DNA of 48,848 nucleotides from a virus: positions 1 to 48,848 of IMG/VR virus record IMGVR_UViG_3300044675_006066; one strand, given 5' to 3'. The number at the start of each line of letters is the position of its first letter. The stretch's first letter is position 1. The translations under genes were made by a program, and so were the position numbers. Shown piece after piece: positions 16,442 through 24,949 of this stretch. A model generated the notes under the pieces. The model worked only from the letters and a program-made list of their open reading frames with translations. It was not told the origin of the DNA and did no database searches.

Positions 16442-17808
16442 TATACTATTACTTTATGTGCCGTGATGTAAAAATTTAATGTTTGACTCGTTGAAGAAGA
16501 GCTTCCGCAGTTGTAAAATACAGACGATATAGTGTTAGTGCCGCTTGGGAATGAATAGCTTAATAATACATTATCATTTAGCATGACACTTGGGCTAACG
16601 TTAACGGAATATGGCTGACCCGATATAATTCCAGAAACGGTAAAAGATGTTGCATAAGTAGTGTTTGCAGAAATAACAGGTATTGTTTTATTTACTACTT
16701 TATAAAGCGGAGTGATATTATTGATATTGCCAGATGTTGTAATGATAAAATCTTCTAGTCTTCCAGAGGCTGCAACAACGTAGTCATCGAATCTACTTTC
16801 GCCACTGGCGATTGACTCATTGATGATGGCTATGCCGCTATTATGTTGTTCCTGTAGTGATCCAGAAACAGCAGTTATTCTATTTGTCAAGCTTGTATTT
16901 AAAGCTCCAGATACACTAGTAAGCTGCGTAAATGTTGCATAAATACTTGATAAATCTGGGATATCTTCTAAAGCTAGGTTTCTAAAACTTGGATATCCGG
17001 GTTGACAAGGTGGAGTGCATGAAGCTGGAGGTCCAGCAAAAACGCTTCCGGCATTTTGCTTTTTAAATAGGATGTACTGGTTAACAACGCCGCTAAGTTC
17101 TAGAACAGCATCGCTACCAGTTAGTTGACCAAGAAGACTTTGAGAATAAGCGTATGCATCCAGCCTGTTCTTTTCAAAGTGTTGAAACTGAGTACCTCCG
17201 GGATAACTTGACTCGTTACCGTTTTGTTCTTGAAAATATACGCCAGTAGAACCAACATAATACCCAGAAGCACGAATAGCAGAGCTAACAGTGCCATTTC
17301 CACCAATGTCTATGCCATATGTTGGATATGTTTTCTGTAAACCAAGAGAATTAAATGTAGCATCCCAAATAATGTTCGGGTCATAGTTAAGAATATTTTC
17401 TGAATCCCAAACAGCCAAGCCTTTACGTTGTGGAACCCTAAGTCCACCTAAACCAGAACCCATCATAACAGCATGTGTTGCTGGATACGTAACATAAACT
17501 TCTTTAGTGCCGGGAGGAAAACTTACTAAACCATTGCTATTACTACTTCTAATAGGAGTTCTATTAGACAATGTATCATAAGTAATTCCATCTCCATTGT
17601 CGTAGTCGGCTCTTAATAAAACACCTGAACCTACTTCATAATTTGTTCCATCTGTAACAGCATAAATTATTGGAGAATTATGGCTATAAACTGAAGCAAA
17701 AGAACTAAACCCAACTGCGGCTCCAGCCAAACCAAGATTACCAGTGCCTACAGTGTAACTTACTTCTTTAATACGATCATATAGATTAACTAGGTTTTGA
17801 TTAGGCAC
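16441..17808 (-). CDS. Tail fibre/appendage protein with DRIKE-type N-terminal domain
   Basis: 455 residues. Residues 1-115 form a domain recurring in phage fibres: YDRIKEVSYTVGTGNLGLAGAAVGF, NYEVGSGVLL, then VYVTYPATHAV. The same domain opens the 221-aa product at 23827-24492, suggesting a shared attachment module. The middle (about 130-260) has irregular beta segments; residues 270-345 contain SGAL/SGSLQ-type helical repeats (VSGALNTSLTNRITAVSGSL) likely to form a trimeric coiled-coil stalk; the C-terminus is beta-rich. The start is GTG with a GGAG Shine-Dalgarno. It is placed among neck genes, so it may be a head-tail whisker or collar fibre rather than a tail-tip fibre. Confidence 0.65.
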   Translation of the reverse strand: MPNQNLVNLYDRIKEVSYTVGTGNLGLAGAAVGFSSFASVYSHNSPIIYAVTDGTNYEVGSGVLLRADYDNGDGITYDTLSNRTPIRSSNSNGLVSFPPGTKEVYVTYPATHAVMMGSGLGGLRVPQRKGLAVWDSENILNYDPNIIWDATFNSLGLQKTYPTYGIDIGGNGTVSSAIRASGYYVGSTGVYFQEQNGNESSYPGGTQFQHFEKNRLDAYAYSQSLLGQLTGSDAVLELSGVVNQYILFKKQNAGSVFAGPPASCTPPCQPGYPSFRNLALEDIPDLSSIYATFTQLTSVSGALNTSLTNRITAVSGSLQEQHNSGIAIINESIASGESRFDDYVVAASGRLEDFIITTSGNINNITPLYKVVNKTIPVISANTTYATSFTVSGIISGQPYSVNVSPSVMLNDNVLLSYSFPSGTNTISSVFYNCGSSSSTSQTLNFYITAHKVIV

Positions 17809-17821
17809 TTGTTATCTCCAC

Positions 17822-18775
17822 TTATTCTGGATTGTTTTCGATAGTTACGCCCGTTGAAGGTGTTACGCCGCTAGCGTTACCAAATATCACAAGATCATTT
17901 ACTGCGGCATCAACGAATGATCCAGCAGAATTTAGAACTTGAAATGTAATGTAGTCTTTGTCGCGCTCTACAATGCCAACAGTATTATTAGAGAAATCTT
18001 CTGCGCTATCGTTGTCGCTTCTGGCGTTACTGCTAGCAACAGCTACATAATTACTGTCAGTAAAAGTGTTGGGCTTAAAGAAAATCTTAAATTTGCCGGG
18101 GCTTGTTTGACCAAGTGGGCGCTGTAATTTAGAAACGTTATAAGAGGATAGCACCTGCATGTTGCCCGAACCACTAAATCTAATCCAAGCTTGTGCTACG
18201 CCCTTTGCTGTTGGCATCATGCTATTATCAACATCAAACTTTACAGTTGTGCCACTGCCAACATGCATAATTTCTTCATCGGCATCAATATATCTAAATG
18301 AAATACCATGCATTCTATTTGTCATGGTGATCCCGCTAGCATTGATCCAGTTGTTTGGACCGCCTGTGCCAAGATTACCGTCCATATTTCTATTGCCAGT
18401 AAGCTTAAGGTATTGTGGGTGTGGATCGCCCAATGTTAATCCTGCTAAACCACTGTGTGGAATACCTGTCGAGCCGGGGTATGGCTCTACTTGGATTCCA
18501 TTATTACCAATTGGGTTAGAAAATTGAATACCAGACTCAACGATAAGGGTGCCGCCCTCTATGTTTGCTGGATCAACGTCGTTTATTTTGCATCTCACAT
18601 CTTTTGCGAATGGGTGTGTAGCGTCGAAATCACCGCTTGCAACAATGTACTTTAAAGACTCAATAATATCTACCATATTCTGCCTAACGTCTCTGGCAGA
18701 AATAAGACCGGCGTTATTGTCCGCTAGGTCTGTTTGAATGTTGTTTCTTATAGTTTGATCATTTAAAACGGTCAT
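17822..18775 (-). CDS. Fibre/whisker-type virion protein with LND-type N-terminal domain
   Basis: 317 residues. Residues 1-45 (TIRNNIQTDLADNNAGLISARDVRQNMVDI, read in two parts) match the N-terminus of the 1125-aa fibre at 30010-33387, so both probably dock to the same virion component. It continues with GDPHPQYLKLTGNRNMDGNL, a segment seen in many phage fibre shafts, and a beta-rich C-terminal domain ending in TGVTIENNPE. An AGGAG Shine-Dalgarno precedes the ATG. It lies directly before the 455-aa fibre-like gene, making a two-gene appendage cassette within the neck region. Confidence 0.6.
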   Translation of the reverse strand: MTVLNDQTIRNNIQTDLADNNAGLISARDVRQNMVDIIESLKYIVASGDFDATHPFAKDVRCKINDVDPANIEGGTLIVESGIQFSNPIGNNGIQVEPYPGSTGIPHSGLAGLTLGDPHPQYLKLTGNRNMDGNLGTGGPNNWINASGITMTNRMHGISFRYIDADEEIMHVGSGTTVKFDVDNSMMPTAKGVAQAWIRFSGSGNMQVLSSYNVSKLQRPLGQTSPGKFKIFFKPNTFTDSNYVAVASSNARSDNDSAEDFSNNTVGIVERDKDYITFQVLNSAGSFVDAAVNDLVIFGNASGVTPSTGVTIENNPE

Positions 18776-18786
18776 TTTCTTCTCCT

Positions 18787-19308
18787 TTAGTATCTAAAAT
18801 ATCCACCCCTAAGATCACTATCGCTGTGATTTCTGGTAACAAATTCGCTTGCTGGGCTATATGGACCAAGAATTGCCTTGCCAGCTATACTGTTTCCAGC
18901 GCGATAATTCATCAAGGCTTGATTGTATTTGTCGTTCAAATCTTTGTATAAAACTAATAGTGTGCTAGATACGCCGCGTAAATCTATTGCGGATGGTCCG
19001 TCTTTAATAGAAATAGCATTTCCAGACTCTGTTCTAACCTCACTACCAACAATAATACATGCTGATTTTAATGTGACCAAAGTGATAAATGCGTCATCTT
19101 TTGTCTCGGCGTCCGTTGGGTCTGGAGATAAAGAGCATTGCTCTACGTTAATTGAGTATACGTTATTAAAGTCTGTGTCAAGCATCACCAGTTGCGCTGA
19201 AACAAGGGCTGTGGTTTCTATGCGCTTGGCGCTGTATTTATAGTTTGTTGGCTCTAGATCGTTAACTAGATACCTTACCATCGTTGATATTTGACCTTGC
19301 CACGACAT
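18787..19308 (-). CDS. Putative head-tail connector (adaptor) protein
   Basis: 173 residues, with N-terminal helices (WQGQISTMVRYLVNDLEPTNYKYSAKRI) and a mid region TLKSACIIVGSEVRTE. Size and helical opening fit gp6/gp15-like adaptors that bind the portal from below. It is flanked by a beta-sandwich protein and fibre-type genes rather than by the capsid gene, from which it is separated by about 15 kb of adsorption genes. Shine-Dalgarno is weak (AAAGAGA). The call is moderate because the family is defined more by structure than by sequence. Confidence 0.5.
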   Translation of the reverse strand: MSWQGQISTMVRYLVNDLEPTNYKYSAKRIETTALVSAQLVMLDTDFNNVYSINVEQCSLSPDPTDAETKDDAFITLVTLKSACIIVGSEVRTESGNAISIKDGPSAIDLRGVSSTLLVLYKDLNDKYNQALMNYRAGNSIAGKAILGPYSPASEFVTRNHSDSDLRGGYFRY

Positions 19309-19319
19309 AGTTTTCTCTT

Positions 19320-19625
19320 TTATAGGTTACAGGATACTTGGAAGGTATAGATATCTGTGTAATATGTGCCACTTGGTAGGGCAACTCTGCCCTGTAATTT
19401 GTACAACCCCGGTTCATCAAGGTCGCCCGCCACTGTGTCATAATACACTTTGCCATCTGAGCCGTTAGTGTACAATGTGCCAGATCTATAAATAACCGTG
19501 TCGCTGGGCTTTTTGAATATCATGGAAAGAACGGATGCGTTTGAAATATTAACAACCTCGCCGCTATCTTTAATGGTGGCTAGGAATCTGGTTCCAAGGT
19601 CATCTACATGTATTTCGCTAGGCAT
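19320..19625 (-). CDS. Small baseplate/tail beta-sandwich protein (BppU N-terminal-like)
   Basis: 101 residues. The pattern MPSEIHVDDLGTRFLATI, SMIFKKPSDTVIYRSGTLY, DGKVYYDTVAGDLDEPGLYKL and SGTYYTDIYTFQV (conserved IFKKP and DLDEPG/Y elements) resembles the N-terminal immunoglobulin-like domain of baseplate upper proteins and similar small structural proteins. The whole product is this one domain. It probably decorates the virion or scaffolds fibre attachment. It lies 11 nt upstream of the adaptor candidate. Confidence 0.6.
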   Translation of the reverse strand: MPSEIHVDDLGTRFLATIKDSGEVVNISNASVLSMIFKKPSDTVIYRSGTLYTNGSDGKVYYDTVAGDLDEPGLYKLQGRVALPSGTYYTDIYTFQVSCNL

Positions 19626-19685
19626 TTTATCTCTTAAGTATGATATGGATTGTTTGTAGGATAGACAGGGTGAATTCTACTGTAA

Positions 19686-19970
19686 TCATAGTGTTGTTGG
19701 GTTATTTTCGATATTAAGCACCATTTCTACTCGACTAGAAACCAAAGACAGAATATTTTCACTTCTATTTATGCTTAAAACTAGCTCAAAAATGTCACCG
19801 TTTTGGTATATAGTGTTGCGGGTGTCGATATTTAGGGCCATTTCTACCAAACTAGAAACTGAGGATACGACTTTTTCGCTTCTGTTGATGTTTAAAAGTA
19901 GCTTAAAAACCTCGCCGTTTCGGTATATAATATCAGAAGTGCTGAAAGGTAGTAGGCTGAAAATAAACAC
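19686..19970 (-). CDS. Possible small protein of two 39-residue repeats
   Basis: A 94-residue frame with a GTG start (weak GGGG upstream) that consists almost entirely of two tandem repeats: residues 14-52 and 53-90 share I-Y-x-NG-x-x-F-x-L-x-L-x-INRSE, then S-x-VSS-x-VEM-x-LNI. Roughly two thirds of positions agree. The GTGTATAA motif lies 25 nt upstream of the GTG, supporting transcription. I recognise no family. The alternative is that this is a non-coding DNA repeat that happens to stay open; conservation of the repeat at protein level mildly favours coding. Confidence 0.4.
   Translation of the reverse strand: MFIFSLLPFSTSDIIYRNGEVFKLLLNINRSEKVVSSVSSLVEMALNIDTRNTIYQNGDIFELVLSINRSENILSLVSSRVEMVLNIENNPTTL
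19697..19930 (-). repeat. Imperfect tandem repeat of about 117 bp (two copies)
   Basis: Two adjacent copies read on the minus strand, each starting near a TATATACC/TATACCA block and ending with an AATATCGA/ATATCGAC block. Period is 117 bp. The same region encodes the two protein repeats of the 94-residue frame. Confidence 0.7.
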
Positions 19971-19995
19971 ATTTTGCCCCGTAATCTCTAATTAG

Positions 19996-20003
19996 TTATA
20001 CAC
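19996..20003 (-). promoter_or_regulatory. Recurrent late-promoter-like octamer
   Basis: Minus-strand GTGTATAA followed by CTAATTAGAG, identical over 18 bases with the copy upstream of the tail tube gene. It lies 25 nt before the 94-residue frame and would drive the connector and neck block. No -35 box was found. Confidence 0.55.
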
Positions 20004-20027
20004 CTAGATCCTTGTATTCTTTCAAAC

Positions 20028-20534
20028 TTAAATAATTTGATTTAGACTGTCTATAGAATTTGCATTATTTATAAGTTCCCTTTTTAGTGCGTCTTGTGAA
20101 CTCAATTGTGATCTAAATTGGCCGTATTGGAGCATTAGAATGGTCATATCTTGTAGGGACAATTCGTGAGACTGTCCATCCATGTCAATAACGGTTCCCG
20201 TAGTAGATAAGCCCATGCTGTTAGCTTCTTTGGCTAATATGAAAGCTCCTGTTAATAGTGTTACATCCTGTGTGTCTGTTCCAAGCTTCCACCCATAAGG
20301 AGTTGTCCAACCATTGCTCATGGTGGTTTTCCAAGATATATCTACTTGTTCTAACTTCTCTAATTTGGCTTTGCGTAAGGGCCAATCCGCTATTATATTA
20401 TTAACTTGTGTTAGCTGTTCTGAGCTTGGTTCAGTTAAATATTCTATATGAAAAGTATTGTTTCCAAGGTCTTGAACTCCCTCAATACTAACTATAGAAT
20501 CTATTTGTTCGTGTAGTTTACATAGATAAGTCAT
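20028..20534 (-). CDS. DUF4376-type tail fibre accessory protein
   Basis: 168 residues from the ATG at 20534, which has AAAGGA at a better spacing than the ATG at 20540 two codons upstream. The C-terminal half has a pattern I recognise from DUF4376 proteins next to phage fibres: GWTTPYGWKLG, then DVTLLTGAFILAKEA, GTVIDMDGQSHELSL and LMLQYGQFRS. The N-terminal half is mixed. It directly follows the 630-aa fibre gene and probably assists its assembly or trimerisation, or is a fibre accessory; the precise function is not known. Confidence 0.6.
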   Translation of the reverse strand: MTYLCKLHEQIDSIVSIEGVQDLGNNTFHIEYLTEPSSEQLTQVNNIIADWPLRKAKLEKLEQVDISWKTTMSNGWTTPYGWKLGTDTQDVTLLTGAFILAKEANSMGLSTTGTVIDMDGQSHELSLQDMTILMLQYGQFRSQLSSQDALKRELINNANSIDSLNQII

Positions 20535-20547
20535 TAACATATTCCTT

Positions 20548-22440
20548 TCAACATGTTATTGAAGCCATTATGCTGCAATTACTAAAAGTAGCGCCGGTAG
20601 CACCAAGCAACTGAACCATTGCCAGATAATGATAGCCTGCTCCTGCGGAAGTTTGGTAATCAGTAGTTCCAGCTCGTAAAGTAGCGGTATCAACATTGTT
20701 TATAATTGCCAAAGTGTTAATACCATTAGTTATATCTAATCCTATACCTACTGGTATTGATGAAACTGGGTTAACTGTGGTACTCGATAATATTGTCATA
20801 TTTATGGCAGTATATCTATTTAATCCGGTTATGAATTCAACAATGTTAGTACTTACGTTTCTATAAATACGAGAGGATGCTGTTGTGTAGGTATGGGAGG
20901 TGCCATCTGAGACAGACATATATTTATTAACCCTATTATACATATTCCATAAGAATCTTTTATCTGTTCCATCAGATATGAATCCTGCTGTTCCAATAGT
21001 TCTTGCTGTTCCTATGTATCGTTTATTTGGTGATCCGCTTTTCACGTATACTCCATCTTGTAGTGCTAAAACAGACCCTGTGGATCGTGCGCTAGCTGTA
21101 GCTGTTGGACTAGCGTATCCTCCCTGTGTTGTCCAAGCTGTCAATTCTAACGTTTTGGTGCCAGCATTATCAAAAATAAACACATCATACATGGTATTAG
21201 CGGCGTATCCTGTAGCTAAAGATATAGAAATTTCTGAAAATGTATGAATTTGCCACCTGCTATTAGTAGTATCATATAAAGATATTCTATTCCCGTTAAA
21301 GGGGGTAAAGTATAACGTGCTTCCAAAAGTATTTCCTACTTCTGAGCCTATGGGATCTCCTGTATAAATAGTAAGTCTGCCGTCTACGACATTATTATTA
21401 GATGCATTTCCAGCAATACTATTTGCAATGATGGTTCCATTAAAGAAATTGTTTGTTATAGAAGTATTTCCTATGGTGACAGTATTAGACCCGTTTCCTC
21501 TTGAGGTACTACCAATAACAATTTCGTTAGTATTTCCATTTGCTGATGCTCTGGAATCATTTCCTATATAAATACTAGTGCTACTGGTCTGGTTTACTGC
21601 TCCAGAGTTGATATATCTTCCAGCTTCCGCTCCGAAAGCGCAGTTGCTAGAGCCTGTTGTGTTTGCAAAAAGACTTGTGGTGCCAAACGCAGAGTTATTA
21701 TTGCCAGTAGTTGTACTCTGCATTGAACAAAAACCAAAAGCTGAGTTATTACTAGTGGTGCTTGTAAGTAGAGCATTAAGACCAAACGCACAATTGCCTA
21801 GACCAGTTATGTTAGTTTGTAAAGAAGCTTGACCAAAAGCGGAATTATAGTATCCAGTTGTATTGTTTACCAAAGAAGAGTGTCCAAAAGCGCAATTTTG
21901 AAATCCGGTGGTATTATTATTTAAGGAAGTAACACCAAAAGCACTGTTATAGCTACCCATGTATGTAGTGCCAGAGGCACCTATGGCGGCTGACCCTCCG
22001 TTACCTACCCATATGTTGAAACCAACGCTATTTGCTCCATATCTTGTACTAAAACCATAGGATTGACCATTGGTATTAATTGATAGACTTCCACCCGTTA
22101 CAGACAAATTTGTAAAAACCCCACTACTAAGATATAAATTCCTGAATATAAAAGAGCTAGATCCTATGTCATATGCATTATTTAATAACGGCTCTAAGTG
22201 GCCGTTGCTAGTAATTTTTAATTTTCCAGTAGCAGATTCACTACTAGCAGTTGCAAATACTAAAGATGTGGCATTAGAAACTGCTGTAAATGCACTTTCT
22301 GCTTCTGCGTATATGCCGCCCCCAATTAAAATAGCATCTGAACCGCTAGTCTCACTGGAGGCAGCGAACGCAATACGTCCCAAAATATCTGAAGCGATTA
22401 TATCGCTATCAGAAGTTTGTAAAGTAATTGATTGAGCCAT
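20548..22440 (-). CDS. Tail fibre with YadA-like beta-roll repeats
   Basis: 630 residues. Residues 1-130 are a fibre N-terminal type common in environmental phages (SDIIASDILGRIAF, then GSDAILIGGGIYAEAE, GHLEPLLNNAYDIGSS). Residues about 160-290 hold six to seven repeats of about 20 residues with the core N-x-AFG-x-x-SL-x-x-NTTG, the left-handed beta-roll repeat of YadA-like trimeric adhesin heads. A further VTIGNTSI element follows near 325; the C-terminal 250 residues are beta-rich and probably receptor-facing. No Shine-Dalgarno is seen, but the start is 3 nt after the upstream stop, so it is translationally coupled to the 445-aa fibre. Confidence 0.75.
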   Translation of the reverse strand: MAQSITLQTSDSDIIASDILGRIAFAASSETSGSDAILIGGGIYAEAESAFTAVSNATSLVFATASSESATGKLKITSNGHLEPLLNNAYDIGSSSFIFRNLYLSSGVFTNLSVTGGSLSINTNGQSYGFSTRYGANSVGFNIWVGNGGSAAIGASGTTYMGSYNSAFGVTSLNNNTTGFQNCAFGHSSLVNNTTGYYNSAFGQASLQTNITGLGNCAFGLNALLTSTTSNNSAFGFCSMQSTTTGNNNSAFGTTSLFANTTGSSNCAFGAEAGRYINSGAVNQTSSTSIYIGNDSRASANGNTNEIVIGSTSRGNGSNTVTIGNTSITNNFFNGTIIANSIAGNASNNNVVDGRLTIYTGDPIGSEVGNTFGSTLYFTPFNGNRISLYDTTNSRWQIHTFSEISISLATGYAANTMYDVFIFDNAGTKTLELTAWTTQGGYASPTATASARSTGSVLALQDGVYVKSGSPNKRYIGTARTIGTAGFISDGTDKRFLWNMYNRVNKYMSVSDGTSHTYTTASSRIYRNVSTNIVEFITGLNRYTAINMTILSSTTVNPVSSIPVGIGLDITNGINTLAIINNVDTATLRAGTTDYQTSAGAGYHYLAMVQLLGATGATFSNCSIMASITC

Positions 22441-22443
22441 AAA

Positions 22444-23781
22444 TTACACTATGAACCAATTTGTACCATCTGAAACAAATGTTAAAGCTTCATACTGATA
22501 ATATAAAAGTTTTGAAGTTGCACCATCAATAGTATCGGTAGCATTACGACTTATTGTGACTGCTCCAGCAGCACTGTCTGTCTTTTTGACAATAACCTTT
22601 TTGCCAGCTAGTGGTGCTGGTAACTTAATTGTTATCCCACCAGCGCCAGCAGCAACTAAGTTAATATCTGATGCGATAGTATCATTTGTAAGAAACGATG
22701 AATCTACCGTTCTTGATATTTTTGCTTCTGTGACGGCTGAATCTGCAATTTTAGCAGTTGTTACATTAGAATTAAGAATTTTAGCTGTAGTTACTGAGTC
22801 GGCAGCTAACTTCGCATCAGTTACAGCAAGACCAGCAATCTTGGCTGTAGTTACTGAATCAGCAGCGAGCTTTGTGTCCGTTACAGCGAGATTAGCAATT
22901 TTTGCTGTAATCACTGAATCAGCAGCTAGCTTTGCATCTGTTACAGCAAGGCCAGCAATTTTAATGGTTGTGACTGAATCAGTAGCAAGTTTAGCATTGG
23001 TTACGTTTGAGTCAAGAATTTTAGCAGTTGTTACAGCATTTGCGGCCAATTTAACATCTGTAACAGCAGAATCGGCTAATTGAGTTGTTCCAACTGCCCC
23101 GGTTGCTATCTTGGCGGCTGTTACACCAGCATCTTTAATCCTTAGTATGTCTGTATTTATTTCTACAGTAGAATTGTCGACATTGAGGTGAACTGTTACA
23201 GTGTCTGTTGCTCCAGCAACGGTTGATATGCCGCTTCCTCCAGCGACAGTAATAGTATCTCCACTAAAGAGTGTCTGCGACGTTCCACTATCGCCAGTGA
23301 AGCTAAAAGATGTAGAAGCTACGCCCGTTGGTATAGCATAAAAGGTTGTGCCGTCATTAGTAAATCTCCACTGATCTATACCTTCATCATAAAAAAGTCT
23401 AACATTAGCAGATGTTCCGCGCTTTACTTCTAATCCAGCGTCTAATGATGGAACTCCAGTAACGTTCTTATTAAGTAGAATGATATTATCTTCTACGGTG
23501 AGGGTAGTTGTATTAAGTGTTACAACGTCACCATTAACTGTTAGGTCGCCCTCAATAACTACGCCAGAAGAGAATGTCGCTATTCCATCGCTTCCTAAAG
23601 TTAATATTCCGGTTTGGCTTGCACTCCCTATTTTTCCACCGTTAGGAAGTCGTATATTTGGAACAACTAAATTGGTGCCATCAAATGTAAAACTACTATT
23701 TGATTCAAAAACTGCATCAGTAGAAGATGCTCCAAAAAATACAATTCCAGATGCGTTACGGTCGAGCGGTGCGTATGACAT
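22444..23781 (-). CDS. Tail fibre with tandem TAKIAxxAVT repeats
   Basis: 445 residues. The N-terminal part carries fibre shaft elements (GDLTVNGDVVTLNTTTLTVE, then VEDNIILLNKN and a GLEVKRG segment). Residues about 215-350 are near-perfect repeats with the unit A-V/DSVT-x-AKIA/L-x-x, about ten residues long, expected to form a long trimeric shaft. The C-terminal 65 residues (LPAPLAGKKVIVKKTDS, IDGATSKLLYYQYEAL, GTNWFIV) match the C-terminus of the 221-aa product just upstream. An AAGGAG Shine-Dalgarno precedes the ATG and a GTGTATAA motif lies 38 nt upstream. Confidence 0.75.
   Translation of the reverse strand: MSYAPLDRNASGIVFFGASSTDAVFESNSSFTFDGTNLVVPNIRLPNGGKIGSASQTGILTLGSDGIATFSSGVVIEGDLTVNGDVVTLNTTTLTVEDNIILLNKNVTGVPSLDAGLEVKRGTSANVRLFYDEGIDQWRFTNDGTTFYAIPTGVASTSFSFTGDSGTSQTLFSGDTITVAGGSGISTVAGATDTVTVHLNVDNSTVEINTDILRIKDAGVTAAKIATGAVGTTQLADSAVTDVKLAANAVTTAKILDSNVTNAKLATDSVTTIKIAGLAVTDAKLAADSVITAKIANLAVTDTKLAADSVTTAKIAGLAVTDAKLAADSVTTAKILNSNVTTAKIADSAVTEAKISRTVDSSFLTNDTIASDINLVAAGAGGITIKLPAPLAGKKVIVKKTDSAAGAVTISRNATDTIDGATSKLLYYQYEALTFVSDGTNWFIV
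22730..23090 (-). repeat. Tandem coding repeats in fibre shaft
   Basis: Degenerate direct repeats with a unit of about 30 bp and a stronger higher-order period near 60 bp (alternating AKIAGLAVTD and AKLAADSVTT units). They are in frame with the fibre gene, so unequal recombination would change shaft length without breaking the gene. Confidence 0.75.
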
Positions 23782-23819
23782 AAAAATGTCTCCTTATTAG
23801 ATATTGGTGATGCATAGAA

Positions 23820-23827
23820 TTATACAC
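23820..23827 (-). promoter_or_regulatory. Recurrent late-promoter-like octamer upstream of 445-aa fibre
   Basis: Minus-strand GTGTATAA followed by TTCTATG, 38 nt before the ATG at 23781 and touching the stop codon of the upstream gene. No -35 box at the expected distance. Confidence 0.5.
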
Positions 23828-24492
23828 TAAAATAGGTACCAGTTTTCGTTATTAGAGATTAGTGAAACCGCTTCATATGCGTGAAATAAGATCAAAAACG
23901 ATTTGCCGTCTATATATTGGGTAGAATCAACTGGGTGCAAGGTTAGGGATTTTGTGCCTATTTTTTTAATTAGTACTTCTGAACCACCTATTCCAACGGC
24001 GCTAGGGAGTGTGATAGTAATATCTTCGGTGTTGCAATTTGCAAAAATGGCGTCATGTAATGAACTTAGCTGAGTTGTGGATGAGATATTGATATATGAT
24101 CTATTTTTGCTAGATGTTGATTGGACGGTATTATCTGGAAAAATTATACCAGAAGAGTTAATTCCAGAAATATATCCACTTTGATCAAGAAAAACGGCCT
24201 TTTCTGCTGGGTATGTGCAAAATACTATAGACACCCCGAACAAATTTATTCTTTGATTGTTATTGGAGCTAACTAATACAGTATCTCTAGAAAAACTGTT
24301 TGTAGATGCGCTGTATGTTCCTAGTCCAACTTCAAAATTAGAGTTATTTTCGATAGTGTAATATGTAGAATTTCCATCACCAATACCGTCTAAGAATGTT
24401 TGAAAAGCCCCGAAAGCTCCGGTTAGGTTTATATACTGACCGTCACCAGTAGTTATAGACGTTTCTTTTACTCTGTCAGCAAATTTTAACAT
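23827..24492 (-). CDS. Small fibre protein with DRVKE N-terminal domain
   Basis: 221 residues in two recognisable parts. Residues 1-100 are the DRVKETSITTGDGQYINLTGAFGAF, NFEVGLGTYSA and RDTVLVSS domain also found in the 455-aa appendage protein. Residues about 155-221 (LPSAVGIGGSEVLIKK, YIDGKSFLILFHAYEAV, NENWYLF) match the C-terminal domain of the 445-aa fibre. It looks like a minimal fibre of attachment domain plus tip with a short joining segment. No clear Shine-Dalgarno; 12 nt follow the preceding stop, so coupling is likely. Confidence 0.65.
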   Translation of the reverse strand: MLKFADRVKETSITTGDGQYINLTGAFGAFQTFLDGIGDGNSTYYTIENNSNFEVGLGTYSASTNSFSRDTVLVSSNNNQRINLFGVSIVFCTYPAEKAVFLDQSGYISGINSSGIIFPDNTVQSTSSKNRSYINISSTTQLSSLHDAIFANCNTEDITITLPSAVGIGGSEVLIKKIGTKSLTLHPVDSTQYIDGKSFLILFHAYEAVSLISNNENWYLF

Positions 24493-24504
24493 ATCATGTA
24501 ACTT

Positions 24505-24939
24505 TTATGAGTTTTGTTGAGTCTGTGCTTTTTTGGCTTTTTTGATTGCAAAATTTATTAATGTTGTAGCTAAATACGATGAAAAGGGCAAGTTTCTTTT
24601 GTTAGCTTCTTCCTCTAGCCATCCCACTATTGTGTCCTTATTATCTTCGCACCACTGTGTGCCATTTTCATCCATAGTTTTTGCCCTAGCATTACAAGAA
24701 CAAGTTGGAGAAGCCGTTATTCCTATTAGCTTTAGTAGTTTTTTTAGTTCTGTTCCAACGCCGCCGCTTATTTCTATTTTTTGAGATTTTGGAGAGATTG
24801 GGTAACTCGCGTGAGATGTGTCTACGGTCCAATTATCTCCATCCTGCGCAATAACGCATGGCATAACTTCTTCTATTGAATATCCGCGCTCTACACATCT
24901 AAATAATAGATATTTTTTATGAACGGTTATAGTATTCAT
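24505..24939 (-). CDS. Conserved CxC-motif protein of unknown function
   Basis: 144 residues from the ATG at 24939; a TTG 14 codons upstream would overlap the previous gene and is less likely. The distinctive part is near residues 78-105: PTCSCNARAKTMDENGTQWCEDN followed by TIVGWLEEEANKR, i.e. a C-x-C pair and a third Cys followed by a helix. I recall similar Cys-motif proteins near structural genes of environmental phages and in planctomycete-related sequence, but with no function. The Cys pattern could bind metal. The N-terminal part (VHKKYLLFRCVERGYSIEEVM) is a compact alpha/beta start. Confidence 0.5.
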   Translation of the reverse strand: MNTITVHKKYLLFRCVERGYSIEEVMPCVIAQDGDNWTVDTSHASYPISPKSQKIEISGGVGTELKKLLKLIGITASPTCSCNARAKTMDENGTQWCEDNKDTIVGWLEEEANKRNLPFSSYLATTLINFAIKKAKKAQTQQNS

Positions 24940-24949
24940 ATTTGAATTT

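Noticed and set aside
22730-23090. Regular repeats that might suggest a CRISPR array
   Set aside because: Units are degenerate, abut without spacers and are in frame with a fibre gene.
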